A program made the position numbers and the translations under genes. Positions 1 through 7,967 of a stretch of DNA of 64,000 nucleotides are shown here, in pieces. The stretch is taken from positions 620,001 to 684,000 of the forward strand of contig NZ_JAAAMJ010000001.1 in assembly GCF_010500835.1 (NCBI RefSeq), in the 5' to 3' direction. Under the pieces are notes generated by a model. It did no database searches and had not been told where the DNA came from. It worked only from the letters and a program-made list of their open reading frames with translations. How positions within the stretch are numbered: the first letter of the stretch is position 1; each line of letters begins with the position of its first letter. This DNA comes from Aurantimonas aggregata. Lineage in GTDB: Bacteria; Pseudomonadota; Alphaproteobacteria; Rhizobiales; Rhizobiaceae.

Positions 1-502
1 TGCAGATCATGTAGAGCCCGGTCGCCTTCGCCTTGGACGGCGCCGTGCGCGGGTCCGGGCGGCGATACTCGGCGAGATCGAGCCGGATGCCCTTCATCCG
101 CTGCTCCGGGTCGAAATAGCTCGGCCACTGCCAGATCGCGATGGCGACGTTGATGCGGTTCTTCTGGGCAGAAACGCCCATCATCTCCGAGCCGCGGAAG
201 GCAATCGGCCGGACATAGGCGTCGGAGAAGCCCTGGCGCTCGAGCAGTTCGTTGGTCGCAGCGTCGATCGCATCGGCGCTGTAGGGGATCTCGAAGCCGA
301 GCAGCCTGCCGGACTCGATCAGCCGCTCGGTGTGCTCGCGCAGCTTGAAGACCGTGCCGCCATAGGCGCGCTCGCCCTCGAAAACGGCGCTGGCATAGTG
401 CAGGCCGTGGGTCAGCACGTGGATCTTGGCGTCCTTCCAGGGAAGGAACTCGCCATTGAACCAGATCTCGCCGTCCAGCTGGTCGAAGGGAACATTGCTC
501 AT
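1..502 (-). CDS. ilvE: Branched-chain amino acid aminotransferase, N-terminal part (runs off the window)
   Basis: The 167 visible residues match the N-terminal domain of fold-type IV, PLP-dependent branched-chain aminotransferases, which transfer the amino group between Leu/Ile/Val and 2-oxoglutarate in the cytoplasm. Visible family landmarks are the start MSNVPFDQLDGEIWFNGE, the HYASAVFEGERAYGG stretch, and RPIAFRGSEMMGVSA. The C-terminal part, with the PLP lysine, lies outside the window. The ATG is at 502-500; a TCCTCC (AGGAGG on the coding strand) lies about 24 bp upstream, too far to be an ideal ribosome site, so the start rests mainly on family similarity. It is divergent from the MarR/response-regulator/kinase genes, an arrangement I recall as common in Hyphomicrobiales. 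Confidence 0.93.
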   Translation of the reverse strand, partial: MSNVPFDQLDGEIWFNGEFLPWKDAKIHVLTHGLHYASAVFEGERAYGGTVFKLREHTERLIESGRLLGFEIPYSADAIDAATNELLERQGFSDAYVRPIAFRGSEMMGVSAQKNRINVAIAIWQWPSYFDPEQRMKGIRLDLAEYRRPDPRTAPSKAKATGLYMIC

Positions 503-663
503 CGATTGCGCGACGCCGTCAAGGCGTCCTCCCTGATCGTTTCTTGTTGCGTTAGACTGTCCGTCGCGGATCGATCGTCGTCAATGCGCGATCGGGCACG
601 GAGCCGGATGCGGAGACGGCAGCAGGCGGCGGTTTCCCCTGTACGCTGGCCGGTGTAACAATA

Positions 664-678
664 GACGCAAATTACGTC
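664..678. promoter_or_regulatory. Imperfect palindrome just upstream of the MarR gene, candidate autoregulatory operator
   Basis: GACGCAAATTACGTC is a 15-bp imperfect inverted repeat whose outer arms GACG/CGTC are exact. It ends 20 bp before the ATG of the MarR-family gene, and an AT-rich TATTAT follows at 692-697. MarR proteins bind palindromes of about this size that overlap their own promoters. That this is such an operator is inference; no transcript start is known here. The rest of 503-698 shows no gene. Confidence 0.35.
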
Positions 679-698
679 AATGGTACTGACCTATTATC

Positions 699-1247
699 AT
701 GGAAATTTCTCCGCCTGCGAAGGCGAGCCTGCCGGATGCCAGCGCCGTCATCGTCCGCGATCCCCTGCCGACGCGGGGCGATCTGGACTTTCGCATGATC
801 GAGCTGCTGTTCTTCGCATATCGGGAGTTCACCGCCGACGCGGATTCGATTCTCGAGCAATACGGCTTCGGCCGGGCGCATCACCGCATCCTGCATTTCG
901 TCAATCGCGATCCCGGCATGACCATCGCCGACCTCCTGGAACTGCTGCAGATCACCAAGCAGTCGCTGTCGCGCGTGCTGCGGCAGCTGATCGAGGAAGA
1001 CTTCGTGCGGCAGATGCCGGGCGCCGAGGACCGGCGCCAGCGCTGCCTCTACCCGACGCAGAAGGGCCGCGATCTGACGCTGGAACTGTCGCGCGCCCAG
1101 TCGCGCCGCATCGACGCCGCGCTCGGCACCACCGCGCCGACCGACGCCGCGCCGATCGGGAGCTTCCTGATGCAGATGGCCTCCGACCGCAGGGCGACGC
1201 AGGAATGGTTCAAGAAGCAGGGCATCGACAGGAAAGATCCGGCATGA
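699..1247 (+). CDS. petP: MarR-family transcriptional regulator, PetP-like
   Basis: This is a 182-residue winged helix-turn-helix regulator. The recognition region is around residues 72-105 (IADLLELLQITKQSLSRVLR) and the wing at about 109-123 contains DRRQR. It overlaps the following response-regulator gene by four bases (ATGA), so the two are probably co-translated. In Rhodobacter a MarR-type petP precedes petR, whose products were linked to the cytochrome bc1 (pet) genes, and the same pair is commonly annotated in Hyphomicrobiales; the name here is by that analogy. No Shine-Dalgarno sequence is visible before the ATG at 699, and no better start exists in frame. A palindrome upstream could be its operator. 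Confidence 0.85.
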   Translation: MEISPPAKASLPDASAVIVRDPLPTRGDLDFRMIELLFFAYREFTADADSILEQYGFGRAHHRILHFVNRDPGMTIADLLELLQITKQSLSRVLRQLIEEDFVRQMPGAEDRRQRCLYPTQKGRDLTLELSRAQSRRIDAALGTTAPTDAAPIGSFLMQMASDRRATQEWFKKQGIDRKDPA

Positions 1248-1969
1248 CCGACGCTGCCATCGCGACCCAGACCAGCATCGAGCCGCTCGGCGACGATGCC
1301 CCGCACATCCTGATCATCGACGACGACCGCCGCATCCGTTCGCTGCTGTCGCGCTTCCTGACCGAGAAGCGCTTTCGCGTATCAGTGGCGGCCAATGCCG
1401 CCGAAGCCCGCAAGATCCTCGGCGGGCTGGATTTCGACCTGCTCGTCGTCGACGTGATGATGCCCGGCGAGAACGGCATCGACCTGGTGCGCTCGCTGCG
1501 CGAGACCCGCACCGCTCCGGTGCTGATGCTGACCGCCCGATCGGAGACCGAGCAGCGCATCGAGGGGCTGGAAGCTGGCGCCGACGACTATCTGCCGAAG
1601 CCCTTCGACCCGCGCGAACTGCTGCTGCGCATCACCAACATCCTCAAGCGCGGCACGCCGACGCCGGTCCAGAAGCTCGAACACGTGCGCTTCGGACCGT
1701 ATAATTTCAGCCTGTCGCGGCGCGAATTGAAGCGCGGCGTTGAGATTATCCGCCTCACCGACCGCGAGCAGGAGATCATGACCCTGTTCGCGAGCAAGGC
1801 GGGCGAGACGATCCAACGCCAAGAACTGCTCGGCGACGAGACCGAGGTTGGCGAGCGGACGGTGGACGTGCAGATCAACCGCCTGCGCCGCAAGATCGAG
1901 AGCGACCCGGCCAATCCGCTGTGGCTGCAGACCGTGCGCGGCATCGGCTACCGCCTGAACGTGGACTGA
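1244..1969 (+). CDS. petR: OmpR-family response regulator, PetR/CenR-like
   Basis: This is a 241-residue two-component response regulator. The receiver domain spans about 21-135, with the acidic pocket DDD at 26-28, the phosphoacceptor D70 in VVDVMMPG, and the conserved lysine K119 in LPKPFDP. The C-terminal OmpR-type winged helix (about 150-241) ends with TVRGIGYRL. The start ATG overlaps the stop of the MarR gene, and a histidine kinase starts seven bases after its stop, so the three form one unit. By position it matches PetR; related alphaproteobacterial regulators called CenR control envelope genes, and I cannot decide between these roles from sequence. The petABC operon lies about 15 kb away in this window. 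Confidence 0.9.
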   Translation: MTDAAIATQTSIEPLGDDAPHILIIDDDRRIRSLLSRFLTEKRFRVSVAANAAEARKILGGLDFDLLVVDVMMPGENGIDLVRSLRETRTAPVLMLTARSETEQRIEGLEAGADDYLPKPFDPRELLLRITNILKRGTPTPVQKLEHVRFGPYNFSLSRRELKRGVEIIRLTDREQEIMTLFASKAGETIQRQELLGDETEVGERTVDVQINRLRRKIESDPANPLWLQTVRGIGYRLNVD

Positions 1970-1976
1970 GCCGGAC

Positions 1977-3449
1977 GTGACCCTGCTCGAGCGCCTCATC
2001 CCGCAGATCCCCAAGCGGCGGACCGACGGCCGGTCATGGTGGCGGGCGTGGGCGGACAGGATGCCGCGCGGGCGCCGCTATGGCTGGCACCTGCCGAGCA
2101 TCCGGATCTGGCGCGGCCCGCTGCGGCACATCCCGCGCATCGTCCAGCGCTACATGCCGACCGGCCTCTACGCCCGCTCGCTGATCATCATCATCGCGCC
2201 CGTGGTGATCCTGCAGAGCGTCGTGACCGTGGTGTTCATGGAACGCCACTGGCAGCTGGTGACCAAGCGGCTGTCGGAATCGGTGGTGCAGGACATCGCC
2301 GCGATCACCGCCATGGTCGAGGAACGGCCCGTCGGCGCCGACAACAGCGACATCCTGCGCATCGCCCGCGAGCATCTCGGCCTCAATGTCAGCATCCTCG
2401 CCCCCGAGCCGCTGCCGGCGCCGGCGCCGAAGCCGTTCTTCAACATTCTCGACGGGATCCTCAGCGAGGAGATCACGCGGCAGATCGGGAGGCCGTTCTG
2501 GATCGACACGGTGGGCAATTCCAAGATCGTCGAGATCCGCATCCAGCTCGCCGACGAGGTGCTGCGGGTGTTCGCGCCGCGCAACTCGGCCTATGCCTCC
2601 AACACCCACATCTTCCTCGTCTGGATGGTCGGCACGTCGCTGGTGCTGATGATCATCGCCATCCTGTTCCTGCGCAACCAGATCCGCCCGATCCAGGCGC
2701 TTGCCGCGGCGGCCGAGGGGTTCGGGCGCGGCCAGCCGATGCCGAGCGAGTTCCGGCCGCGCGGCGCCTCCGAGGTGCGGCGCGCCTCGCTCGCCTTCAT
2801 CCAGATGCGCGACCGGATCGAGCGGCAGATGGAGCAGCGCACGGCAATGCTGACCGGAGTCAGCCACGACCTGCGCACCATCCTGACGCGCTTCCGGCTG
2901 CAGCTCGCCCTGCTCGGCGAGGGCGAGGACCAGGACGAGCTGAACCAGGACGTCGACGAGATGCAGCGCATGCTGGAGGGCTATCTCGCCTTCGCCAAGG
3001 ACGAGGCCGGCGAGGATGTCGGGGAATGCGACCTCGCCCAGATGCTCGGCAAGTTCCACAACGACGCCAAGCTGCAGGGGCGGCAGATCTCGGTGGACAT
3101 CGTCGGCGACCCGCGCATCGCGGTGCGACCGGACTCCTTCGCGCGGATGATCACCAATCTCGTCGCCAACGCCATGCGCCACGGCACAAGGGTGCGGATC
3201 CGCGCCAGCCACGAGGGCCGCTGGCTGACCGTCAGCGTCGAGGATGACGGGCCCGGCATCGCAGCGGAGCAGCGCGAGGAAGTATTCAAGCCGTTCGTGC
3301 GGCTCGACACCGCCCGCAACATCGACAGCGGCGGCACAGGACTCGGCCTCGCCATCGCCCGCGACATCGCCCGCAGCCATGGCGGCGACATCCTGTTGTC
3401 GGACAGCAAGCTCGGCGGCCTGCGGGCGCTGGTGCGCATCCCGGCCTGA
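1977..3449 (+). CDS. EnvZ-like membrane sensor histidine kinase
   Basis: This 490-residue inner-membrane kinase is the likely partner of the preceding response regulator. A long basic cytoplasmic N-terminus is followed by TM1 at about 69-88, a periplasmic sensor region (about 90-210), TM2 (about 212-232), HAMP (about 235-290), the dimerisation/phosphoacceptor domain with H297 in SHDLRTILTR, and an HATPase domain with NLVANAMRHG, EDDGPGI and a GTGLGLAIA box. The usual Pro after HDLRT is Ile here. The start is taken as GTG at 1977, with ATG at 2061 (residue 29) as an alternative that keeps both membrane segments. It sits seven bases behind the regulator gene. Confidence 0.9.
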   Translation: MTLLERLIPQIPKRRTDGRSWWRAWADRMPRGRRYGWHLPSIRIWRGPLRHIPRIVQRYMPTGLYARSLIIIIAPVVILQSVVTVVFMERHWQLVTKRLSESVVQDIAAITAMVEERPVGADNSDILRIAREHLGLNVSILAPEPLPAPAPKPFFNILDGILSEEITRQIGRPFWIDTVGNSKIVEIRIQLADEVLRVFAPRNSAYASNTHIFLVWMVGTSLVLMIIAILFLRNQIRPIQALAAAAEGFGRGQPMPSEFRPRGASEVRRASLAFIQMRDRIERQMEQRTAMLTGVSHDLRTILTRFRLQLALLGEGEDQDELNQDVDEMQRMLEGYLAFAKDEAGEDVGECDLAQMLGKFHNDAKLQGRQISVDIVGDPRIAVRPDSFARMITNLVANAMRHGTRVRIRASHEGRWLTVSVEDDGPGIAAEQREEVFKPFVRLDTARNIDSGGTGLGLAIARDIARSHGGDILLSDSKLGGLRALVRIPA

Positions 3450-3478
3450 CGTCGGGGACGATCAGCCCGCGGGGCGGT

Positions 3479-3835
3479 TCAGAACATCCGGCCGCCGTTC
3501 GGGACGTCGTGGCTCGGCTGCAGCAGCACCACCTCGCCGTCGGCGTCGGGAACGCCCAGCGTCAGCACTTCCGAACGCATCGGGCCGATCTGACGCGGCG
3601 GGAAATTGACCACGGCGACGACCTTGCGGCCGATCAGGGTTTCCGGCGTGTAGTGACGGGTGATCTGGGCCGAGGACTTCTTGCGCCCGATCGTCTCGCC
3701 GAAATCGATGACCAGCCGGTAGGCGGGCTTGCGCGCCTCGGGGAACGGCGCCGCCTCGACGACCGTGCCGACACGGATATCGACCTTCATGAAGTCCGGG
3801 AAGGCGATCTCGGCGGCCGGTTCTTCCGTCCCCAT
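3479..3835 (-). CDS. csaA: CsaA-like tRNA-binding-domain protein
   Basis: This 118-residue protein consists almost entirely of one OB-fold tRNA-binding domain: FMKVDIRVGTVVEA near the N-terminus, then KPAYRLVIDFGE and the C-terminal VLTLGVPDADGEVVLLQP. This matches the CsaA/YgjH family, described as export-related chaperones or tRNA-binding proteins; its true role in alphaproteobacteria is unclear. ATG at 3835 is preferred over an upstream in-frame ATG at 3865, which would lie inside proC. The gene is four bases downstream of proC, on the same strand, so it is the last gene of the ybjN-like/proC/csaA unit. Confidence 0.88.
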   Translation of the reverse strand: MGTEEPAAEIAFPDFMKVDIRVGTVVEAAPFPEARKPAYRLVIDFGETIGRKKSSAQITRHYTPETLIGRKVVAVVNFPPRQIGPMRSEVLTLGVPDADGEVVLLQPSHDVPNGGRMF

Positions 3836-3839
3836 CAGC

Positions 3840-4652
3840 TCATTCCTTCGCCAGGGCGGCCGCACGGTCGCGGGCGGCGAGGACCGCGCGCTGCATCAGC
3901 GGCGCCAGCCCGTCTTCGGCCATCAGCACGTCGAGAGCCGCCTGCGTCGTGCCGTTCGGCGAGGTGACGTTGCGGCGCAGCTTCTCCGGCGGCTCGGGCG
4001 AACGGATCATCAGCTCGCCGGCCCCGGCCACGGTGTGGCGGGCGAGGCGCATCGCGAGATCGGCGGGCAGTCCCGCCGCGACGCCGGCGTCGGCCAGGCA
4101 TTCGGCGAGATGGAAGACGTAAGCCGGCCCGCTGCCCGAGACGCCAGTGACGGCATCGATCAGTTCCTCGCGGTCGACCCATTCGACCGGACCGCTGGCG
4201 GCCAGCAGCGCATCCGCCAGCGCCCGTCCGGCCTCGTCGACGCGCGCATTGGCGAAGGCGCCGGTAATGCCGCGGCCGATCAGCGCCGGCGTGTTGGGCA
4301 TGGCGCGCACCACGGCGCATTCGCCGATACCGGCCTCGATCGTCGCGATGGTGGTACCGGCGGCGACGGAGATGACGAACGTCTCCGGCCCCAGCGTAGT
4401 ACCCAGTGGCGCCAGCGCCTCGCCCATCATCTGCGGCTTCACCGCCAGGACGACGACATCGAAGCTCTCGGCCGGGACTTGCTCGGCGTGGCGGACGCCG
4501 CGCTCCTCGACGAGCGGCCGCAGCGTCTCGCCGATACGCGGATCGACGACAACGACGTTCGCCGGATCGACGCCCTTGTCCAGCCAGCCCGCCAGCATCG
4601 CGGCGCCCATGTTGCCGCCACCGAGCAGGAGGATGCGCGCGGCGATCGCCAT
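3840..4652 (-). CDS. proC: Pyrroline-5-carboxylate reductase
   Basis: This 270-residue enzyme reduces 1-pyrroline-5-carboxylate to proline with NAD(P)H, the last step of proline synthesis. The Rossmann motif is ILLLGGGNMGAAM at the N-terminus. The middle AVKPQMM and VRAMPNTPALIG stretches and the C-terminal signature (AVTGVSGSGPAYVF, then NVTSPNGTTQAALDVL) are all diagnostic. Length is normal. Its ATG overlaps the stop of the YbjN-like gene by one base (TGATG), implying translational coupling. The window also holds putA, which runs the opposite, catabolic direction. Confidence 0.97.
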   Translation of the reverse strand: MAIAARILLLGGGNMGAAMLAGWLDKGVDPANVVVVDPRIGETLRPLVEERGVRHAEQVPAESFDVVVLAVKPQMMGEALAPLGTTLGPETFVISVAAGTTIATIEAGIGECAVVRAMPNTPALIGRGITGAFANARVDEAGRALADALLAASGPVEWVDREELIDAVTGVSGSGPAYVFHLAECLADAGVAAGLPADLAMRLARHTVAGAGELMIRSPEPPEKLRRNVTSPNGTTQAALDVLMAEDGLAPLMQRAVLAARDRAAALAKE

Positions 4653-5152
4653 CAGGCCTCTCCCGCCGTCTCGAAGATCGCGCAGGCCATCGCTTCCTCG
4701 GCGGGCTTGTCGGCCCAGATGACGAACTGGAAGGCCTGGTAGAAGCGCTCGCAGCTTTCCAGCGCCATGGCGAGCATCCGCTCGGCCTGCTGGCTGGTCG
4801 GCTCGGCCCCGCCCGACAGCAGCAGCGCATGACGGAACATCACCGCGCCCTCCTGCTGCCAGAGGTCGAAATGGCCGACCAGCAGCGTCTCGTTGATCTT
4901 GGCCAGAAGCTGCAGCACCTCGGCGCGCCGATGCGCCGGGATCTTCAGGTCGAAGGCGCAGCCGAGATGCAGCGCCTCGATATTCTCCAGCCAGGAGAAG
5001 GAGACGGCATAGTCGGTCCAGACGCCGGCCACCGCGACGGCGATCTCGTCATCGCAGGAGCGCTCGAAGGCCCATTCCCGCGACGCGGCCACCCACTCGA
5101 TCACGTCGACCGGGTTGGATTGCCGCAAACTTGCATAGTCGGTCAGATTCAT
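4652..5152 (-). CDS. YbjN-domain protein
   Basis: This 166-residue protein has the YbjN / type III secretion chaperone-like fold: VIEWVAASREWAFER near the N-terminus, an alternating strand region with VSFSWLENIEALHLGCAFDL, and a helical half with LLAKINETLLVGHFDLW. It is a widespread cytoplasmic protein of unknown function in Hyphomicrobiales and is commonly found directly upstream of proC. Start at 5152 (MNLTDY) is chosen because the conserved fold begins there; an in-frame extension to 5251 has no family support. It is the first gene of the ybjN-like/proC/csaA unit, and its upstream region carries a cluster of GANTC sites. Confidence 0.85.
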   Translation of the reverse strand: MNLTDYASLRQSNPVDVIEWVAASREWAFERSCDDEIAVAVAGVWTDYAVSFSWLENIEALHLGCAFDLKIPAHRRAEVLQLLAKINETLLVGHFDLWQQEGAVMFRHALLLSGGAEPTSQQAERMLAMALESCERFYQAFQFVIWADKPAEEAMACAIFETAGEA

Positions 5153-5368
5153 TCGTTCGCCCCGGCGTCCCCGTATCCGCTTCGGGGAGGGTCGGTCCGC
5201 TCCGACACCCCTCCAAAGCTGGGTGCCCGATGCCGACCGGCGCCGAATCACCCTTATGAATCAGCATATAGACCGGGAGTCTTCGCGCTAAGGGCGTGAA
5301 CGGTTTATTCACCATTGATCGGATTTTGCGGCTCGCGCGCCGCATCGACGGCGAGTCTTAAGCGACTC
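5146..5368. promoter_or_regulatory. Cluster of six GANTC (CcrM methylation) sites upstream of the ybjN-like/proC unit
   Basis: GANTC pentamers occur at 5146, 5245, 5258, 5277, 5353 and 5364, the first at the start of the YbjN-like gene and the rest in the 291-bp gene-free stretch 5153-5443. In DNA this GC-rich, well under one site would be expected in 223 bp. CcrM methylates GANTC in alphaproteobacteria, and clusters in promoters can link transcription to the cell cycle. That this applies here is inference. The remainder of the stretch holds a hairpin (see 5349-5372) and an AT-rich segment at 5300-5328. Confidence 0.5.
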
Positions 5369-5372
5369 GCCG
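5349..5372. terminator. Strong hairpin downstream of ubiK
   Basis: A perfect 9-bp stem CGGCGAGTC / GACTCGCCG with a 6-nt loop lies about 70 bp beyond the ubiK stop on the minus strand. No T-run follows on either strand, so termination is possible rather than certain. Both arms contain a GANTC site. Confidence 0.4.
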
Positions 5373-5443
5373 CAAAGCGCTTTCCGCCCCGACCGCGGCC
5401 GCGGCGACGGCGGGGAAAAGCTGTTGAAAGCCTGTGGAGAACC

Positions 5444-5758
5444 TCAGCCCTGGCTCTGTGTCGTCTCCGAACCGGAAGCAGCGCCCGGAAGATTGGCGAT
5501 CTTCGCCTCCAGATCGGCAAGCCGGCGCTTCAGCGTCTCGTTCTCGGTCCGGGCCTTCGCCGCCATGTCGCGAACCGCTTCGAACTCCTCGCGCTGGACG
5601 ATGTCCATCTGGTTCATCAGCCGCTCGCCCTGGGCACGGAACATCGTCTCCATCTCGCGGCGCACGCCCTGGGCGGCGCCCGCGGCGTCGGTCATCATCC
5701 GCGCGAACTCGTCGAGCATGCGGTTCGGGCCTTGCCGGCCGGGGCCTGTACTGGACAT
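5444..5758 (-). CDS. ubiK: UbiK-family accessory factor (BMFP domain)
   Basis: This 104-residue protein has the BMFP/UbiK architecture: an N-terminal amphipathic segment (NRMLDEFARMMTDAAGAAQG), a middle REMETMFRAQGERLMNQMD helix with the REEFEAV motif, and a C-terminal coiled coil rich in heptads (ENETLKRRLADLEAKIANL). In E. coli, UbiK (YqiC) helps assemble ubiquinone synthesis proteins at the membrane. ATG at 5758 is used because the family begins MSxxxxNRMLDE; longer in-frame versions add unrelated sequence. It is divergent from lgt. Confidence 0.88.
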   Translation of the reverse strand: MSSTGPGRQGPNRMLDEFARMMTDAAGAAQGVRREMETMFRAQGERLMNQMDIVQREEFEAVRDMAAKARTENETLKRRLADLEAKIANLPGAASGSETTQSQG

Positions 5759-5955
5759 GGAGGATCTCCGTTCTGGCGCCCTCGCGCGCATTGCATTCCT
5801 CCGGGAGGTAGAGACGGGCCGACGGGAAGGCAATGGTGGCAGAGGCGAAGGCTTGGCGAAGCCCCGAATGCCTTGACCCTCGCGGCAAGCTCTGGCCAAT
5901 GTCGCGCCGCCTTTCCCGCGGCGCCCGGCGCCGGCGACCAGACAATGGCGGCCTT

Positions 5956-6834
5956 ATGCTTACCCTTCCCTACTTCGGCGTGCTGACCTACCCGCAGATC
6001 GACCCGGTCTTCCTCGATCTCGGGCTGATCCAACTGCGCTGGTACGGTCTTTCCTATGTCGCCGGCATCCTCTGCGGCTGGCTCTACGGGCGCTATCTCG
6101 CCGGCAACACGCGACTGTGGGCCAACGGCGTCTCGCCGTTCACCAAGACCGACATCGACGACTTCATCCTCTACATCACCATCGGCATCGTCATCGGCGG
6201 GCGCCTCGGATCGGTGCTGTTCTATGATTTCGCCCGCTACGTCGACGATCCGCTGGCGATCTTCCGGGTCTGGGAGGGCGGCATGGCGTTCCATGGCGGG
6301 CTCATCGGCGTCGTCGTGGCGATCGCGATCTTCTGCCGGGTGCGCAACGTGCCGCTGTGGAGCCTGACCGATATCGTCGCCGCCTCGGTGCCCTTCGGCC
6401 TGTTCTTCGGCCGTATTGCCAATTTCATCAATGGCGAGCTGTGGGGCGCGCCGTCGACCGTGCCGTGGGCGATGGTGTTCCCCGATGGCGGCCCCCTGCC
6501 GCGCCACCCCAGCCAGCTCTACGAGGCGCTGCTCGAGGGCATCGTCCTGTTCATCGTGCTGCGCATCGCCACCCATCAGTTCAAGACGCTGCACCGGCCG
6601 CGCTTCACCGCCGGTCTGTTCATCTTCGGCTATGGCTGCGCCCGCATCTTCGTGGAGTTCTTCCGCATGCCGGACGTGCAGCTTGGCTATCTCTACGGCG
6701 GCTGGATGACGATGGGGATGATCCTCTCCTTCCCGATGCTGCTGATCGGCATCTGGGCCATGGCGACCGCCAGGCTCCGCGCCTATGCCCCCGTCCCCGA
6801 TGCGATGACAGAACAGGACGCTCCGCGGTCGTGA
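5956..6834 (+). CDS. lgt: Prolipoprotein diacylglyceryl transferase
   Basis: This 292-residue inner-membrane enzyme transfers diacylglycerol from phosphatidylglycerol to the lipobox cysteine of prolipoproteins. Conserved motifs include LRWYGLSYV near the N-terminus, IGGRLGSVLFYD, GGMAFHGGLIG, and GRIANFINGELWG with the signature Arg and Asn residues. About seven hydrophobic segments are visible, as usual. ATG at 5956 (MLTLPYFG) is chosen; the longer frame upstream overlaps the start of divergent ubiK and lacks family similarity. The next gene starts with a GTG overlapping this stop. A lipoprotein substrate lies 4 kb downstream (10044-10874). Confidence 0.96.
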   Translation: MLTLPYFGVLTYPQIDPVFLDLGLIQLRWYGLSYVAGILCGWLYGRYLAGNTRLWANGVSPFTKTDIDDFILYITIGIVIGGRLGSVLFYDFARYVDDPLAIFRVWEGGMAFHGGLIGVVVAIAIFCRVRNVPLWSLTDIVAASVPFGLFFGRIANFINGELWGAPSTVPWAMVFPDGGPLPRHPSQLYEALLEGIVLFIVLRIATHQFKTLHRPRFTAGLFIFGYGCARIFVEFFRMPDVQLGYLYGGWMTMGMILSFPMLLIGIWAMATARLRAYAPVPDAMTEQDAPRS

Positions 6835-7934
6835 ACCCGCTTGCGCGAAAAATCGCCGCGGTGATCGCGGACGAGGGCCCGATCGGGCTCGACCGCTACT
6901 GGAACATCGCCTTGTTCGACCGCGAGCACGGCTACTACACCAGCCGCGAGCCGTTCGGACGGGCCGGCGACTTCATCACCGCGCCGGAAGTCAGCCAGAT
7001 GTTCGGCGAGCTGATCGGCGCCTGGGTGGTGGCCGCCTGGCGGGCGCTGGGCACCCCCGCCCCGTTCCTGCTCGTCGAGATCGGTCCCGGCCGCGGCACG
7101 CTGATGGCCGACATGCTGCGCACCATCGGGCGGATCGCCCCGGACTGCATGCGGGCCGTGGCGGTCCGGCTCGTCGAGACCAGCGACCGGCTGGCTGCGG
7201 TTCAGGCGGCGACGCTGGAGCGCTTCGACCTGCCGATCCGCCGGGTGCGGCAGGTCAGGGAGCTGGAGGCGACGCCCGCGATCATCATCGCCAACGAGCT
7301 CTTCGACGCCATCGCGATGCGCCAGTTCGTCTTCGATGGCGAGGCCTGGCGCGAGCGCTGCGTCACCATCTCCGGCAGCGGCCGCTTCGAGTTCGTGCTC
7401 AACCGTCGAGCCAACGACCTGCCGGAAGCGCGGGTGGCCGGCGCGTCGCCACTGGCCGGCGCCGTGCTCGAATGGTCACCGGCCCGTGAGGCGCTGGCCG
7501 CCGAACTGGCGGAGCGCCTGGCCCTCAATGGCGGCGCCGGCCTGTTCATCGATTACGGCCACGCCGCCACCGGCTTCGGCGATACGCTGCAGGCCGTCCA
7601 CGGCCACGCCTTCGCCGATCCGCTCGATCGCCCGGGCGAATGCGACATCACCAGCCACGTGGATTTCGCACCGATCGCGGCTGCCTTCCGCGATCGCGGC
7701 CTCGCTGTCTCGCCTGTCGTGACCCAGGGCGCCTTCTTGCTTTCGCTGGGCCTGCGCGAACGCGCCGAGGCGCTGGGGACCCCGGCGGACGCTGAAAACC
7801 GCGCTACGATCGAAGCGGCGGCGCGCCGCCTCGCGGGCGCGAACAAAGGCGAAATGGGACGCCTTTTCAAGGTGTTGTGCGCGTCATCTGAATCGTTGTC
7901 TCTACCGCCTTTCGGCCTCGACGCGGCCGATTGA
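6831..7934 (+). CDS. MidA-type SAM-dependent methyltransferase (NDUFAF7 homologue)
   Basis: This 367-residue protein belongs to the DUF185/MidA family. Eukaryotic members methylate an arginine of a complex I subunit; the bacterial target is not established. Visible are the N-terminal GPIGLDRYWNIALFDREHGYY stretch, FITAPEVSQMFGELIGAW, the SAM-binding VEIGPGRGTLMADML, the ANELFDAIAMRQFV motif, and the late GLFIDYGH and DITSHVDF elements. Start is GTG at 6831, overlapping the lgt stop by four bases (GTGA), so the pair is probably co-translated. The lgt / MidA / pgeF order recurs in Hyphomicrobiales. Confidence 0.93.
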   Translation: MNPLARKIAAVIADEGPIGLDRYWNIALFDREHGYYTSREPFGRAGDFITAPEVSQMFGELIGAWVVAAWRALGTPAPFLLVEIGPGRGTLMADMLRTIGRIAPDCMRAVAVRLVETSDRLAAVQAATLERFDLPIRRVRQVRELEATPAIIIANELFDAIAMRQFVFDGEAWRERCVTISGSGRFEFVLNRRANDLPEARVAGASPLAGAVLEWSPAREALAAELAERLALNGGAGLFIDYGHAATGFGDTLQAVHGHAFADPLDRPGECDITSHVDFAPIAAAFRDRGLAVSPVVTQGAFLLSLGLRERAEALGTPADAENRATIEAAARRLAGANKGEMGRLFKVLCASSESLSLPPFGLDAAD

Positions 7935-7967
7935 CTTCCCCCCGGCCCTCGACCACCATCCCGCGCC

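Noticed and set aside
5152-5444. Replication origin at the GANTC-rich gap
   Set aside because: GANTC sites and an AT-rich patch are present, but there are no clear DnaA boxes and no hemE, parA or dnaA gene nearby.
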